From Paraburkholderia youngii (GTDB lineage: Bacteria > Pseudomonadota > Gammaproteobacteria > Burkholderiales > Burkholderiaceae), in assembly GCF_013366925.1 (NCBI RefSeq), contig NZ_JAALDK010000002.1, positions 1,508,197 to 1,572,196 on the forward strand: a stretch of DNA of 64,000 nt, given 5' to 3'. This document shows positions 34,444-44,588 of the stretch, in pieces; positions within the stretch are counted from its first letter, which is position 1; each line of letters starts with the position of its first letter. The notes under the pieces were generated by a model. The model did no database searches, was not told where the DNA came from, and saw only the letters and a list, made by a program, of their open reading frames with translations. Made by a program: the position numbers and the translations under genes.

Positions 34444-34459
34444 ACAAATCAGGGTTTGT
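34444..34459. promoter_or_regulatory. Possible Lrp-type operator in the lrp-hpd intergenic region
   Basis: ACAAA TCAGGG TTTGT forms an inverted repeat with A/T-rich arms, as Lrp-family sites often do. It lies 40 bp before the regulator's start codon and about 230 bp before hpd. The rest of the 286-bp gap shows nothing else I can name. Confidence 0.3.
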
Positions 34460-34689
34460 CTGCGTCCGCTAGGAAATCCTATTGCATCGATAAAAAATTA
34501 AACTGATTCCAGATGTTGCTGCGACACGAGCGCGTGTGCTGGGAAGGTGGTCAGATGAGCAGGTGGCTCGAGGGCCTTTCCCTGCGTGACGAATGGGAAA
34601 TTTTCTTTCATTGTTCCAACATGCCTCCGCATCAGTCAGTGCCCGTCGATCGCCACCAATCATTCAACCTCCGCTGAACCTGAGAAATC

Positions 34690-35763
34690 ATGGCCGACCT
34701 GTTTGACAATCCAATGCAACTGATGGGCTTCGAATTCGTTGAATTCGCCTCGCCCGCACCCGATGTCCTCGAACCGCTGTTCGAGCAGATGGGCTTCACA
34801 CTGGTGGCTCGCCACCGTTCGAAAGACGTGCTGCTTTACCGCCAGGGCGAAATCAACTTCATCGTGAATCGTGAGCGCAATAGTCAGGCCGCTTACTTTG
34901 CCGCCGAACATGGCCCGAGTGCTTGCGGCATGGCATTTCGCGTGAAAGATTCGCACAAGGCCTACGCCCGCGCGCTGTCGCTGGGCGCTCAGCCGATCGA
35001 AATCGCAACCGGTCCGATGGAGTTGCGATTGCCGGCAATCAAAGGCATTGGCGGCGCGCCGCTTTATCTGATCGACCGCTTCGAAGACGGCAAGTCGATC
35101 TACGACATCGATTTCGAGTTCATCGAAGGTGTCGAGCGCCGGCCGGCCGGTCATGGCTTGCGCCTCGTCGATCATCTGACGCACAACGTTTATCGCGGCC
35201 GCATGACGTATTGGGCCAACTTCTACGAGACGCTGTTCAACTTCCGGGAGTTGCGCTACTTCGACATCGAGGGCGAATACACGGGGCTCACGTCGAAGGC
35301 GATGACGGCGCCGGACGGCAAGATCCGCATTCCATTGAACGAGGAGTCCGGCAAGGGGAGCGGCCAGATCGAAGAATTTCTGATGGCCTTCAACGGCGAG
35401 GGCATTCAACACATCGCCTTCCTGACCGACGATCTGATCGCGGTGATCGACAACCTGCAGATGGCTGGCGTGCCGCTGATGACCGGGCCGAACAGCTACT
35501 ACTACGATGCGCTCGAAACCCGCCTGCCAGGCCACGGTCAACCGGTTGGCGAATTGCAGTCGCGCGGCATTCTTCTCGATGGAACGACTGCGGATGGATC
35601 GCCGCGCCTGTTGCTACAGATTTTTTCCAAACCGCTGCTTGGCCCCGTTTTTTTCGAATTCATCCAGCGCAAGGGCGATGAAGGTTTCGGGGAAGGCAAT
35701 TTCAAGGCGCTGTTCGAGTCGCTCGAACGCGATCAGATCGAGCGGGGCACGCTGAAAGTTTGA
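34690..35763 (+). CDS. hpd: 4-Hydroxyphenylpyruvate dioxygenase
   Basis: Converts 4-hydroxyphenylpyruvate to homogentisate, the second step of tyrosine breakdown. 357 residues, the usual length for bacterial HPPD. Two VOC-type halves are visible. The three iron ligands are His162 (VDHLTHNV), His241 ([11 protein letters not shown]) and Glu323 ([11 protein letters not shown]). The C-terminal gate helix [16 protein letters not shown] is intact. It is followed in the same direction by an aromatic amino acid permease and an aromatic aminotransferase that would supply the keto acid. No homogentisate dioxygenase gene lies in the window, so the rest of the pathway must be elsewhere. Confidence 0.96.
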   Translation: MADLFDNPMQLMGFEFVEFASPAPDVLEPLFEQMGFTLVARHRSKDVLLYRQGEINFIVNRERNSQAAYFAAEHGPSACGMAFRVKDSHKAYARALSLGAQPIEIATGPMELRLPAIKGIGGAPLYLIDRFEDGKSIYDIDFEFIEGVERRPAGHGLRLVDHLTHNVYRGRMTYWANFYETLFNFRELRYFDIEGEYTGLTSKAMTAPDGKIRIPLNEESGKGSGQIEEFLMAFNGEGIQHIAFLTDDLIAVIDNLQMAGVPLMTGPNSYYYDALETRLPGHGQPVGELQSRGILLDGTTADGSPRLLLQIFSKPLLGPVFFEFIQRKGDEGFGEGNFKALFESLERDQIERGTLKV

Positions 35764-35859
35764 CGCGCATGCAACCCGTTCATCGCCGCTTCAACCATAC
35801 CTATCCCAGCAAGACACGGCACCGGCGTCACAAGCGTCGGCTGTGAGGCCTCGGCATAC

Positions 35860-35887
35860 TTCGCCTGCTCTGACCCGAGCAGGCGAA
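35860..35887. terminator. 11-bp perfect hairpin between hpd and the permease gene
   Basis: TTCGCCTGCTC (35860-35870) and GAGCAGGCGAA (35877-35887) pair fully around the loop TGACCC. No T-run follows on the + strand, though an A-run does (a T-run on the other strand). It could attenuate read-through from hpd into the permease gene. Confidence 0.5.
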
Positions 35888-35939
35888 AAAAGCGAAGCGT
35901 GGCGTCCAGAACCAACCGCAGGACACAGGAGACAACATC

Positions 35940-37322
35940 GTGGCACACCAGCAACAGGGCACGCTAAAGCGCGGCCTGAAGAATCGTCACATTCAGTTGA
36001 TCGCGCTAGGAGGCGCAATCGGCACGGGCCTGTTTCTCGGCATCGCGCAGACCATCAAGACGGCAGGGCCGTCCGTGTTGCTTGGGTACGCGATCGCGGG
36101 CATCGTCGCTTTCTTCATCATGCGGCAACTCGGCGAAATGGTCGTCGACGAACCCGTCGCAGGTTCTTTCAGTTACTTCGCAGGAAAATACTGCGGGCAA
36201 TTCTCTGGCTTTGTTTCCGGGTGGAATTACTGGGTGCTGTACGTGCTCGTGTCCATGGCGGAACTGTCGGCCGTTGGCATCTACATGCAGTACTGGTGGC
36301 CAGGACTGCCAACGTGGGTCTCCGCACTCGTGTGCTTTGGCGTGATCAACGCGATCAACCTCACGAGCGTGAAGTCATACGGCGAACTCGAATTCTGGTT
36401 CTCGATCGTCAAGGTCGCGGCGATCGTTGGCATGATCGGCTTCGGCGGCTATCTGCTGATTTCGGGCCATGCGGGTCCTGAGGCGGGCGTGACCAATCTG
36501 TGGCGCCACGGCGGCTTCTTCCCGAACGGCGTGTCGGGTCTCGTGATGGCGATGGCCGTCATCATGTTCTCGTTCGGTGGACTGGAACTCGTCGGCATTA
36601 CGGCCGCCGAGGCCGAAGATCCTTCGCACACGATCCCGCGCGCGACCAACCAGGTGATCTACCGGATCCTGATTTTCTACGTCGGCGCACTCGGCGTGCT
36701 GCTGTCGCTGTATCCGTGGGAAAAAGTCGTCGCGGGCGGTAGTCCGTTCGTGCTGATCTTTCACGCGATGAATAGCAACTTCGTCGCCAACGTCCTCAAT
36801 GCGGTGGTGCTCACCGCCGCGCTGTCGGTGTACAACAGCGGTGTCTATTGCAACAGCCGCATGCTTTACGGCCTCGCAGGCCAGGGCAATGCGCCGCGCG
36901 CTCTGCTGAAGGTCAACGCGCGCGGGATTCCGCTCGTCGCGCTGGGTGTGTCCGCCGTGGCGACGGCCGCCTGCGTGGTAATCAACTATCTGATGCCGGG
37001 CAAGGCATTCGAGCTGCTGATGGGGCTCGTCGTCTCGGCGCTGATCATCAACTGGGCAATGATCAGCATCATTCATTTGCGTTTCCGCGCTGCGAAAGCG
37101 CGCGCCGGTGAGACGACCCTATTCCGCAGCCTCGGTTATCCGCTTACCAACTATCTTTGCCTGATCTTCCTTGCCGGCATTCTGGTCGTGATGTGGCTGA
37201 TACCGGATCTGCGCATGTCGGTCTACCTGATCCCCGTTTGGCTCGTTGCGCTGGGCGTCGGCTATCGCTTGCGCAACAGGCGGGCGGGCGCCTCGGTTGC
37301 CGTTGGCGTGCCGACGCGCTAG
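35940..37322 (+). CDS. aroP: Aromatic amino acid permease, AroP/PheP-like (APC family)
   Basis: 460 residues, 12 predicted membrane helices, cytoplasmic N-terminus. The amino acid transporter signature LKRGLKNRHIQLIALGGAIGTGLFLG opens helix 1. The helix 3 region EPVAGSFSYFAGKYCG and the GLELVGITAAEAEDPSHTIPRA block are typical of the AroP/PheP/LysP/GABA group. It should import phenylalanine, tyrosine or tryptophan by proton symport. The start is a GTG preceded by CAGGAGACA. Position between hpd and the aromatic aminotransferase supports aromatic rather than other substrates. Confidence 0.88.
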   Translation: MAHQQQGTLKRGLKNRHIQLIALGGAIGTGLFLGIAQTIKTAGPSVLLGYAIAGIVAFFIMRQLGEMVVDEPVAGSFSYFAGKYCGQFSGFVSGWNYWVLYVLVSMAELSAVGIYMQYWWPGLPTWVSALVCFGVINAINLTSVKSYGELEFWFSIVKVAAIVGMIGFGGYLLISGHAGPEAGVTNLWRHGGFFPNGVSGLVMAMAVIMFSFGGLELVGITAAEAEDPSHTIPRATNQVIYRILIFYVGALGVLLSLYPWEKVVAGGSPFVLIFHAMNSNFVANVLNAVVLTAALSVYNSGVYCNSRMLYGLAGQGNAPRALLKVNARGIPLVALGVSAVATAACVVINYLMPGKAFELLMGLVVSALIINWAMISIIHLRFRAAKARAGETTLFRSLGYPLTNYLCLIFLAGILVVMWLIPDLRMSVYLIPVWLVALGVGYRLRNRRAGASVAVGVPTR

Positions 37323-37366
37323 GCACCGCGCTTTTGCGATCTTTTGGCCTGATTCAAGGAACTAGC

Positions 37367-38572
37367 ATGTTTGAACACATCGATGCCTATGCGGGCGACC
37401 CGATCCTCACTTTGAACGAAAACTTCGCGAAGGATTCGCGCGAGCACAAGGTCAATCTGAGCATCGGCATTTACTACGACGATCAAGGCCGCTTGCCGGT
37501 GATGCAAGCGGTACGCGAGGCCGAAGGACAACTGCTCGCCGAACTCGGTCCCAAGCCGTACCTGCCGATGGCGGGCTTCGCCCACTACCGCGATGCCGTG
37601 CAATCGCTGGTGTTCGGCGACGACTCGGCGGCGCGTACCGAGGGGCGCATCGCGACCGTGCAGACCTTGGGCGGCTCGGGCGCGCTGAAGGTCGGTGCGG
37701 ATTTCATCAAGCGCTACTTTGCGGGCTCGCGGGTATGGGTCAGCGATCCGACGTGGGAAAACCACCGCTTCATCTTCGAGCGCGCGGGATTCGAAGTCAA
37801 TGCGTACCCGTACTACGACGAGTCGAGCGGCGGTCTGAAGTTCGAAGAGATGCTATCGGCCATCGACGCTCTGCCGGCGCGCAGCGTCGTCCTGCTGCAC
37901 GCGTGCTGTCACAACCCGACGGGTGTCGATCTGAACGACGCGCAATGGGTGCAACTGATCGAGGTCATTGGAAAGCGGAACCTGCTGCCCTTTATCGACA
38001 TGGCGTACCAAGGCTTCGGCGCTGGTATCGACGCCGACGCATTCGCGATTCGTGAACTGGTGCGCCAGAACGTGCCGGCGTTGGTGGCCACTTCGTTCTC
38101 GAAGAACTTCTCGCTGTATGGCGAGCGGTGCGGCGGACTGTCGGTGATTTGCGAGTCACCGGACATTGCCGCGCGCGTATTGGGTCAATTGACGAGCGCT
38201 GTGCGCGCGAACTACAGCAATCCGCCGACGCATGGCGCGAAGATCGTAGCGCGCGTGCTGACCACACCGGCGCTGCGGCAATCGTGGCAACAGGAGCTTG
38301 CCTCGATGTGCCGGCGCATCATGCGCATGCGCGCGGAGATCCATGAACGCCTGCGCGGCAAGGTGCCGGACACGATGCTCGCGCGCTACCTCGAGCAGCG
38401 CGGCATGTTCACGTACACGGGGCTGTCGGCGGAGCAGGTCGACACGCTGCGCGAACGGCACGGCGTCTACCTGATCCGGTCCGGGCGCATGTGCGTCGCC
38501 GCGCTCAATGACAACAACGTTGCGACGGCGGCGCAGGCCATCGCTAAGGTCATCTCGCGCGCAGGCGATTGA
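37367..38572 (+). CDS. tyrB: Aromatic amino acid aminotransferase (class I)
   Basis: 401 residues. Transfers the amino group of tyrosine or phenylalanine to 2-oxoglutarate, producing the hydroxyphenylpyruvate used by HPPD. The fold-type I class I signature with the PLP lysine is SFSKNFSLYGER. Substrate and PLP contacts GGSGALKVGADF, CHNPTGVD, DMAYQGFG and the C-terminal RSGRMCVAALND arginine loop are present. The sequence is of the aspartate/tyrosine aminotransferase type rather than HisC. It lies 44 bp after the permease, likely co-transcribed. Aspartate aminotransferase activity cannot be excluded. Confidence 0.92.
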   Translation: MFEHIDAYAGDPILTLNENFAKDSREHKVNLSIGIYYDDQGRLPVMQAVREAEGQLLAELGPKPYLPMAGFAHYRDAVQSLVFGDDSAARTEGRIATVQTLGGSGALKVGADFIKRYFAGSRVWVSDPTWENHRFIFERAGFEVNAYPYYDESSGGLKFEEMLSAIDALPARSVVLLHACCHNPTGVDLNDAQWVQLIEVIGKRNLLPFIDMAYQGFGAGIDADAFAIRELVRQNVPALVATSFSKNFSLYGERCGGLSVICESPDIAARVLGQLTSAVRANYSNPPTHGAKIVARVLTTPALRQSWQQELASMCRRIMRMRAEIHERLRGKVPDTMLARYLEQRGMFTYTGLSAEQVDTLRERHGVYLIRSGRMCVAALNDNNVATAAQAIAKVISRAGD

Positions 38573-38579
38573 CAGCACC

Positions 38580-38602
38580 GCAGGCTGAGCGCGCCAGCCT
38601 GC
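38580..38602. terminator. Bidirectional hairpin between convergent tyrB and patatin genes
   Basis: GCAGGCTG (38580-38587) pairs perfectly with CAGCCTGC (38595-38602) around a 7-base loop. It begins 8 bp after the aminotransferase stop codon and sits before the convergent patatin stop at 38637. Position and symmetry suit a shared terminator; there is no T-run. Confidence 0.5.
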
Positions 38603-38636
38603 TACGCGATGTCGTCAAATGCGCCGTCCGTCCATG

Positions 38637-39755
38637 TCAGTTTCGTCGCGCGCTCGCGTTGCCGCTGTGCTTGAGCGTCGGATCGATCAACGAAGCCTTG
38701 ACGTCCACCGAAGACGCTTGCCCGAGCTTCGCGTAGCCGCCCTTGAGCCATTCGTCGGCGACTTCACGGCCACGCTCGAACAGCGTGCTGAGCAATGACC
38801 AGGACGTGCTGCTCTTCGACACGAATCCGAACTTCGCCAGAAATTCGTCGTCGCGAATCAGGTGAAACCTGACGGGCTTGTAGCGGCTCTTGCTCGCCGC
38901 TTCCTCGCCGACCGAATCGAGCACGTGGTTGACCGCTTCGATCGCGTTGATCTCCAGCACCACGGACGCGTTGAAACCGATTTCATTGAGCCGTTCGAGA
39001 ATGCCGCGCGCATCTTTGGGCGGCATATCGTGGCGCACGAACGGATTCGCGAGCACGAGAATCAGGTCCTGGGCGTGCTCGATCAACGGCGCCAAAGGCG
39101 GGTTGCCCAGATAACCACCATCCCAGTACGGTATGCCGTCCACGCTGACGGTGCGAAACTCGTTCGGGAGGCATGCGGAAGCGCGCAATACGTCAATCGA
39201 AATAGCGGGGCGGGTGAAGATTGCGCGTTGGTTGGTTCGTACGTCGGTTGCGCAAATGAATAGTTGCGGGCCGTCGCGCGTCGTATTGAGCGCGGCGAGA
39301 TCGTGCTCGGGGAGCGCGGAACGGATCACCGGCCCGAGCGGATCGCGGTAGAACGGATTGCCATAAGGCGAAGCGACGAGTCCGACGGCCTCCAGCATGA
39401 TGGCGGCGGGATTCCAGTCGATATTCCAGCCGCCGAATGGGCCAGGTTCGGAAAAGCCGAGGAGCGCGTTGCCCGCCAGCGCGCCGGCGCGCGATACCGC
39501 TTCCCAAAACGCGCGCAGCATGTCGCGTGCTTTCGTTGCCCCGCTGGTTGCGAGACCCGCCGCGCACAGCGTCGCATTGATGCCGCCCGCGCTCGCGCCG
39601 CTGATTGCCGCGATATCGAGTGGCATTGCCTGCGACGAAGCCTCCAGCAGACGGTCGAGCACACCCCACGTGAACGCGCCGTGCGAACCGCCGCCTTGCA
39701 GGGCAAACGCGACCTTGGGGCCCTTGTGCCGCGTCGAGTTCCGAGGTTCCTCCAT
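38637..39755 (-). CDS. Patatin-like phospholipase
   Basis: 372 residues. Has the full patatin catalytic set: oxyanion-hole loop LQGGGSHG (near 18-25), nucleophile elbow GASAG with the active serine (near 52), and the catalytic aspartate in DGGYLGN (near 210). It is therefore predicted to be an active acyl hydrolase acting by a Ser-Asp dyad. No signal peptide, so probably cytoplasmic, acting on membrane lipids or storage polyester. I chose the ATG at 39755, preceded by GAAGGAG. An in-frame ATG at 39812 adds 19 arginine-rich residues without a better ribosome site. Convergent with the aminotransferase gene. Confidence 0.9.
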   Translation of the reverse strand: MEEPRNSTRHKGPKVAFALQGGGSHGAFTWGVLDRLLEASSQAMPLDIAAISGASAGGINATLCAAGLATSGATKARDMLRAFWEAVSRAGALAGNALLGFSEPGPFGGWNIDWNPAAIMLEAVGLVASPYGNPFYRDPLGPVIRSALPEHDLAALNTTRDGPQLFICATDVRTNQRAIFTRPAISIDVLRASACLPNEFRTVSVDGIPYWDGGYLGNPPLAPLIEHAQDLILVLANPFVRHDMPPKDARGILERLNEIGFNASVVLEINAIEAVNHVLDSVGEEAASKSRYKPVRFHLIRDDEFLAKFGFVSKSSTSWSLLSTLFERGREVADEWLKGGYAKLGQASSVDVKASLIDPTLKHSGNASARRN

Positions 39756-39933
39756 CGTCACGGCTCCTTCGCGTCTTGATCGCGTTCCGGCAATCTTACC
39801 CGTAAGTGTCACGCGTTTGGTCTAGCCTCGCCAGACGCGGCTGCGGGTTTGTCTCGGTTAAACCGCCGCCCGGCAGCAGGTACAGTGTGAGGCGATTTGC
39901 GGCGGGCCGGGGCCCAAACCTCGGCCGATCGAT

Positions 39934-39945
39934 ACTATTAATAGT
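39934..39945. promoter_or_regulatory. 12-bp perfect AT-rich palindrome in the patatin-kinase intergenic region
   Basis: ACTATTAATAGT reads the same on both strands and stands out in a GC-rich gap of about 300 bp (39756-40056) between the divergent patatin and kinase genes. It lies about 110 bp before the kinase start. It could be an operator or part of an A/T-rich promoter. I see nothing else in the gap. Confidence 0.35.
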
Positions 39946-40056
39946 CGCAAGTGACATATCCGATAAAAAACGGGCCATGAGAGAGAAGTTGAATGACATA
40001 AGCCAGCGTGCCAGGGCGGCATCGCGGGCTCACCGCGCTTGTCCGGGGGCGCCTCG

Positions 40057-42093
40057 ATGAAACGGGATTTCGACCAGGATTGCCGAGGCGCGATCACGCT
40101 AAATGGGCTGGCGCGCAGGTTGGGGCGTACCCGTGAGCAGGTGATGCAGCGCTGGATCGCCGAGACTTCGGAGCAGGGCGCGCACCCCGGTGCGGACGGC
40201 GGGCAGGGACTGACTGCCTGTTTCGCCTACATGCTGGCCGAGGTATGCGCTTCCTTGCTGGTCGCCGACAGCGACGCGTCTTTAACCGATCACGTAGGTA
40301 TCGCGCAGCCCGGCAGGTTCTGGCCGGACGACTGGCGGGTCACGGATCTGTTTCGCAACATGGATCTGATGCAGCGCTTTCTGAAGCACGAGATCCGCGC
40401 GTATTTCGGTCCCGTTGCCGCATCCGTCGACGTTCACATGCGGGCGCACGACGTTGTCGAGCGCACCTTTCGCGCGATGATCGAAAACGCGATCGAGGCG
40501 TACATGCAACGTCAGGCGGGCGAGGTGGCGGCGGCACAGGACAGCCTGCGCACGGCGCTGACCGCGCTGAAGCTCACGGAGGAGCGGCTGCGTGTCGCGA
40601 CGAGCGCGGCCGGCATCGGCATCTTCGAGTGGTGTGGCGCGTCGCGACAAGGCGTGTGGGAAAACCGCCGGATGTACGAAATCACCGGGCAGCCCGAGGA
40701 CAGGGGCCCGTTGACGGAAACCGAGTTCATGACGTCGGTCGTTCATTCGGACGATGTCGAACTGCTGCGAAGCCATTTCCAGGCCCGGCGGGTCTCCGGC
40801 GAACCGGTGCATGTCGCGTTCCGGCTGCACCGCATAACCGACCGTGCGCTGAGGACCGTCGAAATGTTCGGGTATCTGCGACCGCCGATTCATCAGGACG
40901 ATTACACGTTCATCGGCAGCTTGTGCGACGTGACGGAGCGGGCCGACGCGGAGGCGAAACTGCGCGACGCCGATCGCCGCAAGGACATCTTTCTGGCCAC
41001 GCTCGCGCACGAGCTGCGCAATCCGTTGGCGCCCGTGCGCAACGCCGCGCATCTACTGGGTCACAGCGCGGGAGCCGATCCCGCCAAACGCGAGTGGCTG
41101 CGCAATGTGATCGAACGCCAGACCGGTCACCTGTCGCATCTGATCGACGACCTGCTCGATGTATCGAGAATCACCACCGGCAAGATCGAGTTGAAGCGCG
41201 AGGTCTTCGATATCAGGCTGGCACTCGACCACGCTCTCGAGATCACGATGCCGGCTGCGTCGCAGCGGCATCACGACATCGTGCGTCTGCCGCTGGAGCA
41301 CCCGGTGTACGTGCACGGCGACCCGGCGCGGATCACCCAGACATTTTCGAATCTGCTCGATAACGCGATCAAATACACCGACGAGGGTGGGCGGATTGTC
41401 GTATGCGCAACGCTCGTCGGGCAGGAAGTCTCCGTGACGGTGTCGGACACGGGCACAGGTATTTCGGACGACGCACTGCCTCACGTGTTCGATCTGTTCG
41501 TACAGGGTTCCTGCCACGGCGAGCCGTCGAGGGGCGGTCTTGGGATCGGGCTGTCGGTGTGCAAGACGCTGACCGAAATGCACGGCGGGACCATTGCCGC
41601 GAGGAGCGCAGGCAAGAACAGAGGCAGTGAATTCGAAATACGTCTACCCGTTTGCCAGGGCCGCGATCAGGACGCGAAGGACGGTGCCGAAGCCGGTCTG
41701 CCGGCGTCCGACCGTCTGCGGGTTCTGATCGTCGACGATAACAGCGATGCCGCTGTGTCGCTCGCCATGATTCTCGACGCGCACGATGTGCGCACCGCGC
41801 ACAGCGGTGAAGAGGCGCTTCAGATAGCCGCTGCGTTCGAGCCGCAGATCGTGTTCCTCGATCTTGGGCTGCCGGGAATCAGCGGCTATGAGGTTGCGCG
41901 TCGGCTGAGGGAACATCAGGCGGCCGGCAAGCGCGTTGAAATCGTCGCCGTGTCGGGATACGGACACCCTGAGGACGTGGCTCACTCAGCGGAGGCGGGG
42001 TGTGATACGCATCTGGTCAAACCCGTCGATATCGAGGAACTGCTCGCGATCATCAGGCGGATGACCGGCGAAAAACGTAAACGCGAGCCGTGA
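40057..42093 (+). CDS. PAS-domain hybrid sensor histidine kinase with receiver
   Basis: 678 residues, no clear membrane span. The N-terminal 170 residues are helical, starting with LARRLGRTREQVMQRW, perhaps an RsbRD-like or globin-like sensor domain. A PAS domain follows (about 175-300), then HisKA with the phosphoacceptor His in HELRNPLAPVRNA (near 325), a HATPase domain (NLLDNAIKYTD, DTGTGIS, GLGIGLSVC) and a C-terminal receiver (VDDNSDAAVS, LDLGLPG). The ATG at 40057 is preceded by GGGGGC; a TTG at 40039 is a weaker option. The kinase core is closely similar to that at 1728-4334, suggesting paralogues. No partner response regulator is adjacent. Confidence 0.88.
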   Translation: MKRDFDQDCRGAITLNGLARRLGRTREQVMQRWIAETSEQGAHPGADGGQGLTACFAYMLAEVCASLLVADSDASLTDHVGIAQPGRFWPDDWRVTDLFRNMDLMQRFLKHEIRAYFGPVAASVDVHMRAHDVVERTFRAMIENAIEAYMQRQAGEVAAAQDSLRTALTALKLTEERLRVATSAAGIGIFEWCGASRQGVWENRRMYEITGQPEDRGPLTETEFMTSVVHSDDVELLRSHFQARRVSGEPVHVAFRLHRITDRALRTVEMFGYLRPPIHQDDYTFIGSLCDVTERADAEAKLRDADRRKDIFLATLAHELRNPLAPVRNAAHLLGHSAGADPAKREWLRNVIERQTGHLSHLIDDLLDVSRITTGKIELKREVFDIRLALDHALEITMPAASQRHHDIVRLPLEHPVYVHGDPARITQTFSNLLDNAIKYTDEGGRIVVCATLVGQEVSVTVSDTGTGISDDALPHVFDLFVQGSCHGEPSRGGLGIGLSVCKTLTEMHGGTIAARSAGKNRGSEFEIRLPVCQGRDQDAKDGAEAGLPASDRLRVLIVDDNSDAAVSLAMILDAHDVRTAHSGEEALQIAAAFEPQIVFLDLGLPGISGYEVARRLREHQAAGKRVEIVAVSGYGHPEDVAHSAEAGCDTHLVKPVDIEELLAIIRRMTGEKRKREP

Positions 42094-42160
42094 CCCGCCG
42101 TCAGTACCCCATTTCCAATCTGCGACAATAGCCCCGATTCCCGTCCAGGCCGATCGTGAA

Positions 42161-43126
42161 ATGGAACTCAGACAACTACGCTATTTCCTCAGCGTCGTCG
42201 AACACGGCAGCATGGGGAAGGCCGCGCTCGAACTCGGCGTCGTCACTTCCGCGCTGAGTCAGCAGATCAGCCGCCTCGAAGGCGAACTGTCGACGCGCCT
42301 TTTGCAGCGCACCTCCAGCGGCGTCGTGCCGACCGATGCCGGTCTCGCGTTCTGGCGTCAGGCGCAACTCGCGCTGCGTCATATCGACGACGCGGCGCTC
42401 GCCGCGCGCGCTGCCCGGCTCTCGGGCCACGTCAGCGTCGGCATGGCGCCCAGCACCGCCAGCGTGCTCGGGGTGCCGTTCATGCAGGCCATGCGCGCGC
42501 GCTATCCCGACGTGCGGCTGCGCATCGTCGAAAGCCTGTCCGGCTATCTCGCGTCGATGCTGAGCGCACGCCAGATCGATCTTGCCGTGCTGTTTCGCCC
42601 GGAGCCCGCGCAGCGCTGGAGCGTCGTGTCGCTGCTCGACGAGCGGCTGTTCGTGATCGGCCGGCACGAGCTCGAAGGCATGCCGTCGGGCGCGAGCGTG
42701 CGTCTCGGGCAACTCGGCAAGCTTCCCCTCGTTCTTCCGAGCGGCGCGCACGGCCTGCGCTCGCTGCTGTCCGCCGCGTTCAAGCGGGCCAAATATGAAC
42801 CGAACATCGCGGCCGAAGTAGACGGCCTCGCTCTGCTGATGGACGTCGTGCGCACGGGCATCGCCGCGACCATCCAGCCCGGCGCCGCACTCGCGCGGCC
42901 GGAGAACGCGGTGCTGGCTAGCGTGCCCGTGTCCGAAAGCTTCGCCGTGCGGCCCAATATGATCGCGAGCATCTCCGACGACGAGCTTTCACCTGCGGGG
43001 CTCGCCGCGCGCGTGGTGCTCGCCGACGTCGCGCGCGAACTGGTGCGCGAAGGCCGCTGGCCCGGCGCGCGCCTGCGTCAGTCGGAGGGCTTCACAAAAA
43101 CTGAAGGCCTGTTGACGGCCCGCTGA
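42161..43126 (+). CDS. tcuR: LysR-family regulator of the tricarballylate operon
   Basis: 321 residues. The N-terminal winged helix (MELRQLRYFLSVVEHGSMGKAALELGVVTSALSQQISRLE region) is typical of LysR regulators. The effector domain begins near residue 90 (GHVSVGMAPSTASVLGVPF). It is immediately upstream of, and in the same direction as, tcuA, B and C (52 bp before tcuA). This is the arrangement of the tcuR regulator in enterobacteria, so it probably activates that operon when tricarballylate or a related tricarboxylate is present. The family assignment is firm; the name rests on context. Confidence 0.85.
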   Translation: MELRQLRYFLSVVEHGSMGKAALELGVVTSALSQQISRLEGELSTRLLQRTSSGVVPTDAGLAFWRQAQLALRHIDDAALAARAARLSGHVSVGMAPSTASVLGVPFMQAMRARYPDVRLRIVESLSGYLASMLSARQIDLAVLFRPEPAQRWSVVSLLDERLFVIGRHELEGMPSGASVRLGQLGKLPLVLPSGAHGLRSLLSAAFKRAKYEPNIAAEVDGLALLMDVVRTGIAATIQPGAALARPENAVLASVPVSESFAVRPNMIASISDDELSPAGLAARVVLADVARELVREGRWPGARLRQSEGFTKTEGLLTAR

Positions 43127-43178
43127 TGGCGGAGGACGAGCGCGACCTTTAGAGTGCGTCCGAAAGGAGGCCCACAAG

Positions 43179-44588
43179 ATGGTCGACGTACTCGTAATCG
43201 GAGGAGGCAATGCGGCGCTCTGCGCGGCATTGATGGCGCGCGAAGCCGGCGCGTCGGTTGTGCTTCTCGAATCGGCGCCGCGCGAATGGCGCGGCGGCAA
43301 TTCCCAACACACCCGCAATTTGCGCTGCATGCACGACGCGCCGCAGGACGTGCTCGTCGATGCCTATCCGGAAGAAGAATTCTGGCAAGACCTGCTGAAG
43401 GTCACCGGCGGCATCACGAATGAGCATCTCGCGCGTCTGACGATTCGCGCGTCGTCGTCGTGCCGGCCCTGGATGCAAAAGCACGGCGTGCGCTTTCAGC
43501 CGCCGCTGTCGGGCGCGCTGCATGTGGCGCGCACCAACGCGTTTTTCATGGGTGGCGGCAAGGCGCTCGTGAATGCGTATTACCGCAGTGCCGAGGCGCT
43601 GGGCGTCGAGATTCGCTATGACACGCCGGTCGATTCGCTGGAACTGGACGGCGGCCGTTTCGTCGCGGCCAGGAGTGGCAGCCAGCGCTTCGAGGCGCGC
43701 GCCTGCGTGCTGGCGGCGGGCGGCTTCGAATCGAACCGCGAATGGCTGCGCGAGGCCTGGGGGCAAAACGAGCGCGGCGAATGGCCCGCCGACAACTTCC
43801 TGATCCGCGGCACGCGTTTCAACAAGGGCGTGCTGATCCGCCACATGCGGGATGCCGGCGCGGACATGATCGGCGATCCGTCGCAGTCGCACTGCGTGGC
43901 CATCGATGCGCGCGCGCCGCTCTATGACGGCGGCATCTGCACGCGCATCGACTGCGTGTCGCTGGGCGTGGTCGTCAATCGCGAGGCCGAGCGCTTCTAC
44001 GACGAAGGCGAGGACTTCTGGCCGAAACGCTATGCGATCTGGGGACGCCTCGTTGCGCATCAACCGGGACAGATCGGCTACTCGATCATCGATTCGAAGG
44101 CGATTGGCCGCTTCATGCCGCCGGTGTTTCCGGGCGTGAAGGCCGACACGCTGCCCGAACTCGCGCGCCAACTGAAGCTGCCTGAAGCACGCTTCGTGGA
44201 GACGCTGTCGCGCTACAACGAGTCATGCCGGGTCGGCACCTTCGATCACACCTCGCTCGACGACTGCCACACGGAAGGCGTCATACCGCCCAAGACGCAC
44301 TGGGCCCGCCCCATCGACACGCCGCCGTTCTACGGCTACGCATTGCGTCCCGGCATCACGTTCACGTATCTCGGGCTGAAGACCAACGACCGCGCCCAGG
44401 TGCACTTCGGCGGCGAGGCGAGCGAGAACCTGTTCGTCGCGGGCGAGATGATGGCGGGCAACGTGCTCGGCAAGGGCTATACAGCGGGTGTCGGCATGTC
44501 GATCGGCACGGCGTTCGGGCGCATTGCCGGCACTCAGGCCGCGCGCGCCGCACTGCAGACTACGGAGGTTTCCTGTGCAGCAAACTGA
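43179..44588 (+). CDS. tcuA: FAD-dependent tricarballylate dehydrogenase
   Basis: 469 residues. Oxidises tricarballylate to cis-aconitate using FAD. The N-terminal dinucleotide fold [29 protein letters not shown] is that of the fumarate reductase/succinate dehydrogenase flavoprotein group. [12 protein letters not shown], the family-specific [12 protein letters not shown], and the C-terminal [30 protein letters not shown] complete the FAD site. The ribosome site AAAGGAGG is near-perfect. The tcuB start lies inside its last codons, so the two are translationally coupled. Confidence 0.93.
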   Translation: MVDVLVIGGGNAALCAALMAREAGASVVLLESAPREWRGGNSQHTRNLRCMHDAPQDVLVDAYPEEEFWQDLLKVTGGITNEHLARLTIRASSSCRPWMQKHGVRFQPPLSGALHVARTNAFFMGGGKALVNAYYRSAEALGVEIRYDTPVDSLELDGGRFVAARSGSQRFEARACVLAAGGFESNREWLREAWGQNERGEWPADNFLIRGTRFNKGVLIRHMRDAGADMIGDPSQSHCVAIDARAPLYDGGICTRIDCVSLGVVVNREAERFYDEGEDFWPKRYAIWGRLVAHQPGQIGYSIIDSKAIGRFMPPVFPGVKADTLPELARQLKLPEARFVETLSRYNESCRVGTFDHTSLDDCHTEGVIPPKTHWARPIDTPPFYGYALRPGITFTYLGLKTNDRAQVHFGGEASENLFVAGEMMAGNVLGKGYTAGVGMSIGTAFGRIAGTQAARAALQTTEVSCAAN

